A stretch of DNA of 64,000 bases from Paenibacillus mucilaginosus 3016 (lineage in GTDB: Bacteria > Bacillota > Bacilli > Paenibacillales > NBRC-103111), in assembly GCF_000250655.1 (NCBI RefSeq), contig NC_016935.1:886001-950000 (forward strand). The letters run 5' to 3'. This document shows positions 53,789-62,563 of this stretch, piece by piece. Numbering within the stretch: the stretch's first letter is position 1; each line of letters opens with the position of its first letter. The notes under the pieces are model-generated. The model did no database searches. It saw only the letters and a program-made list of their open reading frames with translations, and was not told where the DNA came from. The translations under genes and the position numbers were made by a program.

Positions 53789-56219
53789 ATGAAACAACTA
53801 CTGCGTGATTTTGCCGCAGCTTATGCCGCCGAGGCGGAGCGCTCGGGGGAACGGGGGGAGGAGCCGCGGAGCCTGCGCCATCCCCTGCTGTTCCTGATCG
53901 TGGGCGACCGCTCGAGTGACGTGCTGGAGCATCTCTATGAAGGCAACCGGCGGAAGTGGAGCAACCACGAAGGGGTGCTCTACTTCTATGCCGGGCAGGA
54001 GGACCTCGCTCCGCGCGAGAACCTCGTGACCTGGAAGCCTCCGGTCCCGGAAGCCGGCTCAGCGGACAAAAAGAATCTTCGCGCCGGAATCTCCCGCCGG
54101 TTCTACAGCACGGAGGCCAAGCTGCTCGAGCTGAACCTCCTGGTGCGCGGGCTGCACAACCGCCTGGCGGAGCTCGGCAGGCTCTACGCCTCGCTGGACC
54201 GGCTGCACATCGCCGTCGTAACCCGGGCGGACGATCCGTACAGCGTGCTCGTGCCCGAGCTGACAACCCTGCTCAGCGTCACGCTGGGCGAGCGGTTCCG
54301 CTCGGTGCAGGCGGACGGCTATGCGCTGCTGCAGGAGCGCCAGGAGGGCGAAGACTTCGCCTACGAGGCTGCGCTGGGCGTGGCCTTCCTCCGGGAGCTG
54401 GACGCGTGCCAGCGGCGGACGTACCGGTTCGAGGCGAACCTGCAGGTGACCGGTGACGGGCTCAAGCTGCCCGTCAGCCACCAGGGCCCGCTGTTCGACA
54501 CGGCCTACCTGCTCGGCGACAAGGACGAGCGCGGACTGTTCGCTCCCCCGGGCAGGGCCGGCCACATCCTGGCCGAGACCGCGGCGCAGGTCATCCTGCT
54601 GAAGAACCGGCGGACCTCCGGCGACCCGGACCCGCGGCACAACGATTACCATCACGGGCAGTTCAAGCAGAACCTGCTCCCGGCGGGGGCGGCGGACGGC
54701 CACTATGCGTCGGCCGGCTTCGCCCGCGTGTCACGGCCAAGCGGCGCCATCGCACTGGCGGTGCTCCAGGCGGTCTACAGCCGGCTGCTGCAGCGCCAGC
54801 GGGGACCAGGCGGCCGCACTCGGCCAGCGGGAGCTGCTCGAGCTGCTGGAGCTGGACCCGGCCGGGCCGGACGCCGACGCGGGCGCGCTGCTCGCTGGGC
54901 TGCCGCATCCCGTGGAGGACATGCACGGGCTGATGAGCGCGCCGGTGCCCGCCGGCGAGCTGCAGCGCATGTCGCTCCGGGATGCGGAACGCGCCCTCTA
55001 CGGCGGGCACGCGCACGCTTTCTTCGAGGCGAACACCGCCTCGAAGGCCCGGGCGGCGCTGCAGGCTGCAAGGCTCGACCGCCGGCTGGAGCGCCTGCTC
55101 GCGGCGAAGGTGACGGACGACCCGCACTACGGGCCGTGGTGCACCTTCGCCTGGACGCAGCCGGACGCCAGGCCAAGCCTCGCCGCCGTGATCCGCGATT
55201 GGCGCGCCGAGGCGGAGCGCGACCTCGCCGGGGCGCTGGCGGAGCTCGAAGCCGCCTGCGAGGAGCGGGTCTCCTCGCTCGGTGCCGGGCGCTCGTCCTG
55301 GCTCGGCGGGCTGCTCGGCGGCGGACGGGGCACGGCCAAGGCGGCCGCTTCCGCGCTGCTCGGCCGGATCTACGGCCAGAAGCTCGAGGTGCTGCGCCGG
55401 GAGCTGAAGGTGGAGCTGCTGCGCAGCTATGAAGACCGGCTGGACGCGGTCCACCGGCGCATGGCGGCCTATGTGCAGCGGCTCCAGTCGCTCGGCGACC
55501 TGCTCCGTGAAGAGAGCCGGCGCACGATCACAGAGGCCGGGGAAGAGGCCGGACGCAACATCCCCGAGTACTACGGCCAGGTGGCAGGCGTGATCGAAGC
55601 CGAGCTGGAGAGCCGCCGGGGGCCGGGCTTTTATACCGACGAGCGGGGCCTGGGTTCCCTGGCGAAGGGGCTCGAGGAGGGAGACGAAGCGCTGCTTCAC
55701 CGCCTCATTGCCTTCGTGCGCAGGGATTGGTTCCCCCATGCGCTCTTCCGCCAGTCGTTCGAGCAGGAACTGCTCGAGCGGGCCAACGTGGCGGTTCCCT
55801 ACGACCACCGCGAGGTGCTGTCGAAGGAAGAGCTGTACCGCGACCTGTACCGGACACTCGAGAATGAAGCGGCGGTACGGGCGGACGTGTACCGCTTCAC
55901 CCATACCCACCGGTATGAGGAGAAGTATTATTTTGGCGACTATGACAGTGAACTGATCCGGTATGCGCTTGAGGCGGAGAGCGGGAACCGCTCCTACAAG
56001 CTCGGCTGCGTGCACGAAAAACGGGCGAGCGGAGTGGCCAAGCTCAACCTGATGGGCGGCTTCCGCCTCAGCGACCTCATGTACTATCGGAGCGGATTGC
56101 GTTACTATGATACCTATACGGCCGGCGGCTACGTGTTTCATGGCACGGCGGTGCCGGTGCTTCAGGAAGTACCTGAGAGCGGCAGGCTGCCGGAGGAAGA
56201 GAGAGGAGGGGCCGTATGA
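53789..56219 (+). CDS. Large helical protein of the tubulin/GTPase operon, disrupted by a +1 frameshift
   Basis: Starts at ATG 53789 (GAGGG 7 nt upstream). The first 335 residues contain LLFLIVGDRSSDVLEHLYEGN, SRRFYSTEAKLLELNLLVRGLHNRL and HIAVVTRADDPYSVLVPELTTLL, an alpha/beta pattern. A single extra G in the GGGG run near 54798 then shifts the frame. The remainder (GDQAAALGQRELLELLELDP to the stop at 56219) is helical, with WLGGLLGGGRGTAKAAASALLGRIYG followed by long coiled coils, and ends in a beta-rich stretch (YKLGCVHEKRASGVAKLNLMGGF). The corrected length is about 809 residues. I recognise no named family. Its stop overlaps the start of the vWA gene (ATGA), so the two are co-translated. 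Confidence 0.7.
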
Positions 56220-57505
56220 CATCACGACGCCTATGGAATCCCCTGCTGACGGTGTTCTGTCTGATCGGCGGCGGTGCGGGCTTTCTGGTTGGCGAATGGC
56301 TGCTAGCCCGTTACCAGGGGGTGCTTCACGAAACGCTGCTGATGGGGATCTACTTCGGCCAGCTGGCCTTGTGGATCGGCCTCGGCGCCCTGCTGGCCGA
56401 GACCCTGTCCCCGAAGCTCAACGGGCAGAACTGGCGGCTGCGCTACGCTTCGGACGGCTGGAAGCTGCTCGTTCCCGCAACGCTGCTGATGCTTTTTGCG
56501 GCGGGGACCTTGTTCCAGTGGGGCTACGGTTTTCAGCCGGAGAAGAGGCAGATCCTGCGGGATTATGTGCTTGTGCTCGACATCTCAGCGAGCATGAAGC
56601 GCAACGACCCGCAGGAAGAGAGCCTTCATGCGGCACAGTCGCTGATTCAGCGGATCGATGAAGGCACGCGGTTCGGCGTGCTCACCTTTAACGAGAAATT
56701 CTCCTGGGTGCAGCCGATCACGGAGCTGAAGGATGCGGCGGCGAAGCAGGATCTCAGCCGGAGGCTTGGGGAAGCGGCCAAGCCCAATGGCGAGACGGAT
56801 ATCGGCCGGGCGCTGACCGAGGCGGCCCGGGGCATGCAGGAGGCGGGAACGCCGCCCCAAGCGGGAACGGTCATCCTGTTCTCGGACGGGCATTCGCCGA
56901 TGGATGTGGCCTCCGTCACCGCGCCGTTCGTCCAGAACGGCTTCAAGATCCACACGGTCGGTCTGGAAGGCGCCGACGAAGAGGGAGGCCGCCTGCTGCA
57001 GAGCATTGCGGCGGCAGCGGGCGGCACGTTCCAGCAGGTGAAGAGCGCCGAGCTTCTGAATGAAGCGATCGGCAGCCTCTACACGGAACGGAAGACGACC
57101 TGGCACCTGATGGGCGAGCGGCCGGAGGGCACGATGGAAGGCCTCTTCCTTCCGATCCTGCGTACAGTTCTGCTTCTGCTGCTCGGTGCGCTGCTCGGGC
57201 TGTCGCTTGGCATCGTGTTCGACAACCGGTTCCTGGCCCGGAGCTTCCTGGCCGGGGGAGCGGTCGCCGGTCTGCTGGCCGGACTGCTCCTGGAGTACGG
57301 CCTACCGTCCGCGGATTCGTGGGTGGTCCGCGGAGAAGCGGATCTCGTGCTGGCACTCGTACTCTCCCTCTCCACGCTGCTTTTCGGCGTGGCCCAGGGC
57401 AGCGTGAACGCGGGCTTCCGCGGGAGCCGTACGCGTGAGCTTCCGGAGCGCGGAGGCGATTACGGACGCAGCCGTACGCCGGGAGGCGGGAAGCAGTTCC
57501 GGTAA
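56216..57505 (+). CDS. Membrane vWA-domain protein of the tubulin/GTPase operon
   Basis: A 429-residue protein with three N-terminal helices (about 9-30, 41-61, 84-101), then a vWA domain with intact metal site: D122-I-S124-A-S126 in YVLVLDISASMKRND, the Thr of GETDIGRAL and the Asp of VILFSDGHSP. Three more helices follow (about 300-385), then a short basic tail. The vWA domain lies between the helix sets, on the outside if the positive-inside rule is applied. Together with the vWA protein at 47373 it gives the cluster two vWA modules. It starts within the preceding stop codon. Confidence 0.8.
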   Translation: MTSRRLWNPLLTVFCLIGGGAGFLVGEWLLARYQGVLHETLLMGIYFGQLALWIGLGALLAETLSPKLNGQNWRLRYASDGWKLLVPATLLMLFAAGTLFQWGYGFQPEKRQILRDYVLVLDISASMKRNDPQEESLHAAQSLIQRIDEGTRFGVLTFNEKFSWVQPITELKDAAAKQDLSRRLGEAAKPNGETDIGRALTEAARGMQEAGTPPQAGTVILFSDGHSPMDVASVTAPFVQNGFKIHTVGLEGADEEGGRLLQSIAAAAGGTFQQVKSAELLNEAIGSLYTERKTTWHLMGERPEGTMEGLFLPILRTVLLLLLGALLGLSLGIVFDNRFLARSFLAGGAVAGLLAGLLLEYGLPSADSWVVRGEADLVLALVLSLSTLLFGVAQGSVNAGFRGSRTRELPERGGDYGRSRTPGGGKQFR

Positions 57506-57553
57506 CGTCCGGAGGCTGCATGGAACTTGAGTCGCAAGGAGAGAGGCGGGCTT

Positions 57554-58189
57554 ATGCAGTGGCAGGAAGGGTCTGAAGGACAGCGCATCACGAAGGCATC
57601 CTCCCTGGTGGAGGATGCCCGCTGCGTCGTCACCTGGCAGTGGCCGAAAGACATTCAGTATGTGTACATCTACAGCTTTGCTTCCGGGGAGGAGGACCCG
57701 CCCGAAGGGCTGACCGCCAGGGAGCTCAAGCTCTATACGCGGGAGGAATATAAGGTGCATGGAGGGTACCGGGTGCCGGCTGATTTTACCGGCGCCCGGT
57801 GCTTCCGCATCTTTCCCTGCGTGATGGGGGCCGGAGGGCTCACACCGGTGAGACAGCTTGATGCCGGCAACCTGACCCGCCTCAGCGGAAGCAGGGCGAA
57901 GATCCGCTGTTCGGTCGAATACGGGGCGAGCCTCTTCAGCCGCCACCGTCCGGTGCGGATCCGGCTGTTCTGCGAGGTGCCCGTGCCCCGTGAGGCCTTA
58001 TGCTACGTGAAGAAGGAAGGCGGCGTGCCCCTGAACAAGGATGACGGGACGGTCTACCCGCTGGTCAGCGATCTGCCGGCGGGCCGCACGGATCTGCCGG
58101 AGATCCGGATCGGGCGCAGCGAACGCATCCGGATTTTCTTCACGGACGGGCCGAAGTACGGGGAGCTGTTCGAGATCGTCCCGGAGTAG
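57554..58189 (+). CDS. Beta-rich hypothetical protein of the tubulin/GTPase operon
   Basis: A 211-residue soluble protein without signal peptide or membrane helix, from ATG 57554 (GAGAGG 7 nt upstream). Alternating strands such as DARCVVTWQWPKDIQYVYIYSF, YKVHGGYRVPADF, KIRCSVEYGASLFSRHRPVRIRLFCE and SERIRIFFTDGPKYGELFEIVPE suggest two Ig- or fibronectin-like sandwiches. No known family is recognised. It sits 48 bp after the vWA gene and 34 bp before the GTPase gene. Confidence 0.72.
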   Translation: MQWQEGSEGQRITKASSLVEDARCVVTWQWPKDIQYVYIYSFASGEEDPPEGLTARELKLYTREEYKVHGGYRVPADFTGARCFRIFPCVMGAGGLTPVRQLDAGNLTRLSGSRAKIRCSVEYGASLFSRHRPVRIRLFCEVPVPREALCYVKKEGGVPLNKDDGTVYPLVSDLPAGRTDLPEIRIGRSERIRIFFTDGPKYGELFEIVPE

Positions 58190-58223
58190 AAGCATCATTT
58201 TTGGCAGGAGAGGAGGGAAACCC

Positions 58224-59486
58224 ATGCTCGGTTTCATCAAAGGGCTGTTCGACAAAAAGCCCGCGCCGCCGCAGCGGCCGTCGTATTACAGTATCGTCTG
58301 CCCGCACTGCTTCTCGCGCTTCGAGCCCGAGGAGGTGGTCTTCCGGGCGGCGCATACGAAGGAGAACGACAGCGAATTCGCGCTGCAGGAGGACGAGAGG
58401 CTCAATGCCTGGCGGCGCAAGTTCCGGCTCTCGCAGCCGGATATGGAGGCGGTCCTCGACCCTACGACCATACCGCCGGAGAACCGGACCTACACCGAGA
58501 ATGTGCTGACGGCCGTCACGGACCGGTACGGCGTGCTGACGCGCAGGCGGCTGTGTCCAGGCTGTCATAACGAACTGCCGGTCTCGGCCGGCCGGACGCC
58601 AAGCAACATCATCTCGATCGTCGGTGCGTCCCAAGTCGGCAAGTCGGTGTACATGACCTCGCTGATCCACACGCTGCAGACGACGACGGCGGCGAATTTC
58701 GACGCCGCCTGCATGCCGCTGACCGCCGACATTTCCCGCAAATTCCGGCAGAATTATCACGAGCCGATCTTCGAGCGGGGCACAATGCTCGGCTCGACCA
58801 ACCCGAACGAGCAGCAGGAGCCGTTCATTTTTCAATTCGTCTTCAAGGACAGCCGGCGCGCTCCGCTGACGCTCGTCTTCTTCGACGTGGCGGGTGAAGG
58901 CATGGTCGAACGGGATTATCTCGACATCTATGCTTCGCATATTCAGAACTCATCCGGTATTCTGTTCCTGGTCGACCCGCTGCAGATCCGCACGATCCGG
59001 GACAAAATCCGGCTGGGCGTGGGGGAAGAGGAAGGCGAATTCGCGAGCCGCTACGACGAGCCGCGGGAGGTCATCATCTCCTTGTTCGAGAATTTCATTG
59101 CGCATCAGCAGGGGAGCCGGACCCCGATTCCGACCGCAGTCGTGCTGACCAAGAGCGACATGCTGCAGTATCTCAAAGAGGACGACAGCGAATACATCCG
59201 GGGGAACAGCAACGTCTTCCGGCCCGTCGTTCATAAGGGCGCGCTGAACCAGACGGAGTTCGAGAATATCAACGGCGAGATCCGCCGGTTCATCGAGAAG
59301 GTTGACCGTCCGTTCGTGGATGCACTTGACGTCTATTTCGAGAATACCGCCTACTTCGCGGTCTCGGCGCTCGGCACCAATCCCGTGAAGGGGCAGGTCG
59401 GAGGCGTGATCCAGCCGCTGCGGGTCGACGAGCCGTTCATCTGGCTGCTGCAGCAGCTTCAGTATATCGATAGGAGAGATGTGTAG
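58224..59486 (+). CDS. Zinc-ribbon P-loop GTPase (double-GTPase type)
   Basis: A 420-residue cytoplasmic protein. C26-x-x-C29 and C111-x-x-C114 (VCPHCFSRF and LCPGCHNEL) form a split zinc ribbon. The GTPase domain follows: Walker A GASQVGKS (134-141), the G3-like FFDVAGEGMVERDYLD, and G4 VLTKSDML. The segment SSGILFLVDPLQIRTIRDKIRLG follows G3. It resembles the bacterial 'double-GTPase' families that I associate with GAP1-type partners and tubulin-like or vWA neighbours. AGGAGAGGAGGG precedes ATG 58224. Its stop overlaps the next start by one base, so it and the GAP1-like protein are translationally coupled and probably interact. Confidence 0.82.
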   Translation: MLGFIKGLFDKKPAPPQRPSYYSIVCPHCFSRFEPEEVVFRAAHTKENDSEFALQEDERLNAWRRKFRLSQPDMEAVLDPTTIPPENRTYTENVLTAVTDRYGVLTRRRLCPGCHNELPVSAGRTPSNIISIVGASQVGKSVYMTSLIHTLQTTTAANFDAACMPLTADISRKFRQNYHEPIFERGTMLGSTNPNEQQEPFIFQFVFKDSRRAPLTLVFFDVAGEGMVERDYLDIYASHIQNSSGILFLVDPLQIRTIRDKIRLGVGEEEGEFASRYDEPREVIISLFENFIAHQQGSRTPIPTAVVLTKSDMLQYLKEDDSEYIRGNSNVFRPVVHKGALNQTEFENINGEIRRFIEKVDRPFVDALDVYFENTAYFAVSALGTNPVKGQVGGVIQPLRVDEPFIWLLQQLQYIDRRDV

Positions 59487-62251
59487 TGTACCGGGAGCAA
59501 GGCATACAGCAGCAGGTCTTCACCAGGGACCGGGAAGGCGTGTTCCGGACGAATGAAGGATTCGACACCGTGGCCAAATCCCCGGGGCTGGAGGCTGCTT
59601 TCATCAAAAACTCGCTCCACCCCTACTGCGTCTATAAAGCGCCTCAGGAACTGCTGGCCCGGGGAGAAGCGGAGGCGGACAGGTATCCGGCTGCCTTCGG
59701 TGTGTTCCGGGCGGAGAGCGGGGAGCTGGTCCTGGGCCGGACACTGTATGTTCCGGTCGATTTTACGGGCCAGCGGAGCGCCTTCTTCACGCACCAGTTC
59801 GTCGTGCCGGCTCAGCGGGCGGAGGATTGGTTCCGGGAGCCGGCGCGCCTCTTCCATATCACCGGCTTCCGCGGGTCCTACGATATCCTGGAGGGTAAGG
59901 AGCTGCCCGAGCTCGCCGATATCGAATACGATGCGGAAGCGGGTCCGGGCGGGGTGGACGAGCTGCTCTCCCGCACCGGCTTTGGCCGGGAGAGCTTCCG
60001 CCAGCTCCTGCATGCGGTGATGAGCTCGCCGTTCACGAGGCGCAAGGTTTACATTACCTTGGATGGGGAGCCCGCCCAGGCGGCGGAGGATGCCAAGCGC
60101 CTGATGGAGCTCGTATACGCCTGCCTGCCGTATGCCATCCGGCGGGTGCTCGGCTTCCTGACGTACAGCCAGGAGCCGGAGGGCAAGGCGGACATCCACG
60201 TCACGTTCGTGGAGCGGGGCAGTCTCAAGCAGCCGGACCGGCAGCTCGAGAAGGATATGCTGTTCGACATGCCTGGAGGCCGGATCACCGGGGCGGAGCT
60301 GCCGCCGGAAGATCATCCTTACTTCAGGCATGTCTGGCAGCTCCGGCATGATCTGCACCGGCTTGAGTCCCTGCTCGACTTCTGCGAAGAGGCGCTTCAG
60401 GGACTCGAGCCGGGGGCAGCCTTGGCGCCGGCGGCTTATGGCGAGCTCTGCACGCTGTACGAAATCGAGCAGGGCCGCGACAGCCTGTACGCAGCCGACC
60501 GCTTCGGGACGATGGAGCGGATCGTGAGCTATCTGCACCCGGTGGAGGCCGCCTCCGGGAAGGTGAGGCTTCAACAGTTGTTCGAGCGCCTGCTCCGCAA
60601 AGAGGCGGGCGACAGCAGCGGCCGGACGCAGGCCGACTATGTCGGCCTTGTAGTGAAATACAGCGGGCTGGCAGGCGATGCGGTGCAGCCCCAGCTGGCC
60701 CGCGGCTTGTCCTATCTGCTGGAGCGGGCCGCGAAGCAGCACGAGGATGACCAGACCGGGAGCGTGCTGCCCCTGCTGGAACCGCTGCAGGGTCACGACG
60801 CACTGCTTAGGGATGTCTTCGAGGAGCTGTATGAGCGCAGCCCTGCGCTGGTTCAGCGGATTGTGGCGGGGCGTCTCGACCAGACCGCCAGCGCCAAGGG
60901 CTTAGCCCTGGAGCTGGGGCTTCTGCTGAGCGCAGCCGGCGGGGTGCCGATGCGTTTCTTCGCCGAAGAGTCGCTGAAGAAGGTGCGGCAGCTGCTGCGG
61001 GGCGACGCCAGAAGGCGGACCGAAACCGCACAGTCCCTGTACACGGCGGTCGATGAACTCTCCCGCCGGGAGGGAGCGCGGTCTTATGCGAGCCTCTGCG
61101 AGCTGATCCTGCTCGACATCCAGTTGTCGCTGCTCGAAGACCTCGAGCCGGACAAGCTGACCTACGAGGACATCGTCCGTCTCGATTTCATGCTGGCCTC
61201 GCCGCGTCCCGAGCTGCTGCCCCATCTTGATACGGGGATGAAGCTGACGCTGGGCTGGCTGAGTGCCGTCTTCCGCGTGCTCACGCTGGAGCGCGGAGGG
61301 GAGGGCACGGCGGCCGCCGCCATGGAGGGGCTCGGGCCATGGGAGCTGGAGCGGGTGCAGAGCGTGCTGAAGCGTGCGCTCGAAGACCGCATCACCGCAG
61401 AGCATTTCCCGAGAATTCCCTATGCTTTCTACCACCCCGACGGCGATGCCGGAGCCGGGGCCGCCGGACGGGCGCGCTTCGAGTTCGGGGCGATGCTCGA
61501 TTATGTATCCTCGCACAGCCGGGGCACCGGGGTCGTGTACGACTTTATCGCATGGAGCGCGGGGGATGAGCGGTTCGCCCCGCCGAAGGCAGGGATCGAC
61601 CCGCACTACCGCGCGGCGCTGAGCCGCTATTTCGAGGGCCAGGGGAGCGGAGCCTTCCGCCAGAAGGACGTGAAGGACCGGCTGCTCCGTGTGCCGAACG
61701 AGGCGTTCCAGCGGGTCTTCCGGGAGGCCCGCCAGCAGCAGGCTCCGGCCTGGCTGCGGCTTGCCATCAGCAAGCGGCGGACGCTGCTTATGGCCGGCGT
61801 TCCGCTGCTTCTGCTGCTGATTGTCATCACGGCATACGGCAAGGCGATGATGGGGGCGATCCTCCAGCCTGCGCCGGAGCTGAAAGTGGAGAAGGTGCCG
61901 GAGACATCCCAGAGCGGCACTGTGACGGTGAGAGCCGAGGCGGCGGATGAATACGATCCGAAGCCCAAGATTTATGTGAATGATGTGCTTGCCGGGGAGA
62001 GCAGCATCACCAAAGAGATTCCTCTGGCTTCCGGAGGCAATGAGATTGTCGTCAAAGCCGAGAACAAGTACGGCGAGTTCAGCGAACCGTTCAAGCTGAC
62101 CGTGCAGTTCGAGGCTCCGGCTCCGCTGCCGGCCATCCCGGTGGAGCAGCCGGCGGGACCCAGCCTCCCTGCGTCAACCAAGGAAACGACGCAGGTCCCG
62201 GCAGGTCCGGCGCTTCCCGGGACCTCAGCGGGCAAGTCCAAGACGCCTTAA
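59486..62251 (+). CDS. GTPase-associated protein 1-like (GAP1) with C-terminal membrane helix and external beta domain
   Basis: A 921-residue protein. The N-terminus IQQQVFTRDREGVFRTNEGFDTVAKSPGLEAAF, with VPVDFTGQRSAFFTHQFVVP, matches the GAP1 N-terminal type found beside double-GTPases. The middle 500 residues are helical repeats (DALLRDVFEELYERSPALVQRI, FRQKDVKDRLLRVPNEAFQRVF). A basic stretch SKRR precedes a helix (about 770-790, LMAGVPLLLLLIVITAYG). The last 130 residues form an external beta domain (KIYVNDVLAGESSITKEIPLASGGNEIVVKAENKYGEF) and a Pro/Thr-rich tail. GTG 59486 is 8 nt after AGGAGA and overlaps the GTPase stop. The membrane link and outside domain are not expected for a simple cytosolic GAP1 and tie the switch to the envelope. 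Confidence 0.75.
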   Translation: MYREQGIQQQVFTRDREGVFRTNEGFDTVAKSPGLEAAFIKNSLHPYCVYKAPQELLARGEAEADRYPAAFGVFRAESGELVLGRTLYVPVDFTGQRSAFFTHQFVVPAQRAEDWFREPARLFHITGFRGSYDILEGKELPELADIEYDAEAGPGGVDELLSRTGFGRESFRQLLHAVMSSPFTRRKVYITLDGEPAQAAEDAKRLMELVYACLPYAIRRVLGFLTYSQEPEGKADIHVTFVERGSLKQPDRQLEKDMLFDMPGGRITGAELPPEDHPYFRHVWQLRHDLHRLESLLDFCEEALQGLEPGAALAPAAYGELCTLYEIEQGRDSLYAADRFGTMERIVSYLHPVEAASGKVRLQQLFERLLRKEAGDSSGRTQADYVGLVVKYSGLAGDAVQPQLARGLSYLLERAAKQHEDDQTGSVLPLLEPLQGHDALLRDVFEELYERSPALVQRIVAGRLDQTASAKGLALELGLLLSAAGGVPMRFFAEESLKKVRQLLRGDARRRTETAQSLYTAVDELSRREGARSYASLCELILLDIQLSLLEDLEPDKLTYEDIVRLDFMLASPRPELLPHLDTGMKLTLGWLSAVFRVLTLERGGEGTAAAAMEGLGPWELERVQSVLKRALEDRITAEHFPRIPYAFYHPDGDAGAGAAGRARFEFGAMLDYVSSHSRGTGVVYDFIAWSAGDERFAPPKAGIDPHYRAALSRYFEGQGSGAFRQKDVKDRLLRVPNEAFQRVFREARQQQAPAWLRLAISKRRTLLMAGVPLLLLLIVITAYGKAMMGAILQPAPELKVEKVPETSQSGTVTVRAEAADEYDPKPKIYVNDVLAGESSITKEIPLASGGNEIVVKAENKYGEFSEPFKLTVQFEAPAPLPAIPVEQPAGPSLPASTKETTQVPAGPALPGTSAGKSKTP

Positions 62252-62324
62252 ACCTGGGCGGCATACTGGAACTGCCAGCCGTTTCATTTCGGCGGCTGCC
62301 CGCGTTCAGGCCTGTTCTCTTGAG

Positions 62325-62360
62325 AGCCTGTCACCTTTTTTGAAGGTGACAGGCTTTTTT
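62325..62360 (+). terminator. Strong intrinsic terminator of the tubulin/GTPase operon
   Basis: AGCCTGTCACCTT (62325-62337) pairs perfectly with AAGGTGACAGGCT (62343-62355) around a 5-nt loop, followed by TTTTT. Confidence 0.93.
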
Positions 62361-62563
62361 GAGCATACCCAAATTTCCCGGGAAATCGACAGGGGAATGA
62401 AAATAAAGGAAGTCGAAATCGAAGAAGGGAATTCGACAAAAACAGCGAATACGTATTAGGATAATAGACCTATTCGGCTCCATCTGCCCAAACGACTTCT
62501 TTATGCCTGCCAAGCCTTGGGCAGAGAGGCGTGTTCTACATATGTAGGGAGGTTCACACCTTG
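62361..62563. other. Leader region of the PAS-domain gene, no gene seen
   Basis: AT-rich compared with its surroundings. TAGGATAATAGACC near 62457 could hold a -10 region but no clear -35 partner is seen. Confidence 0.4.
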
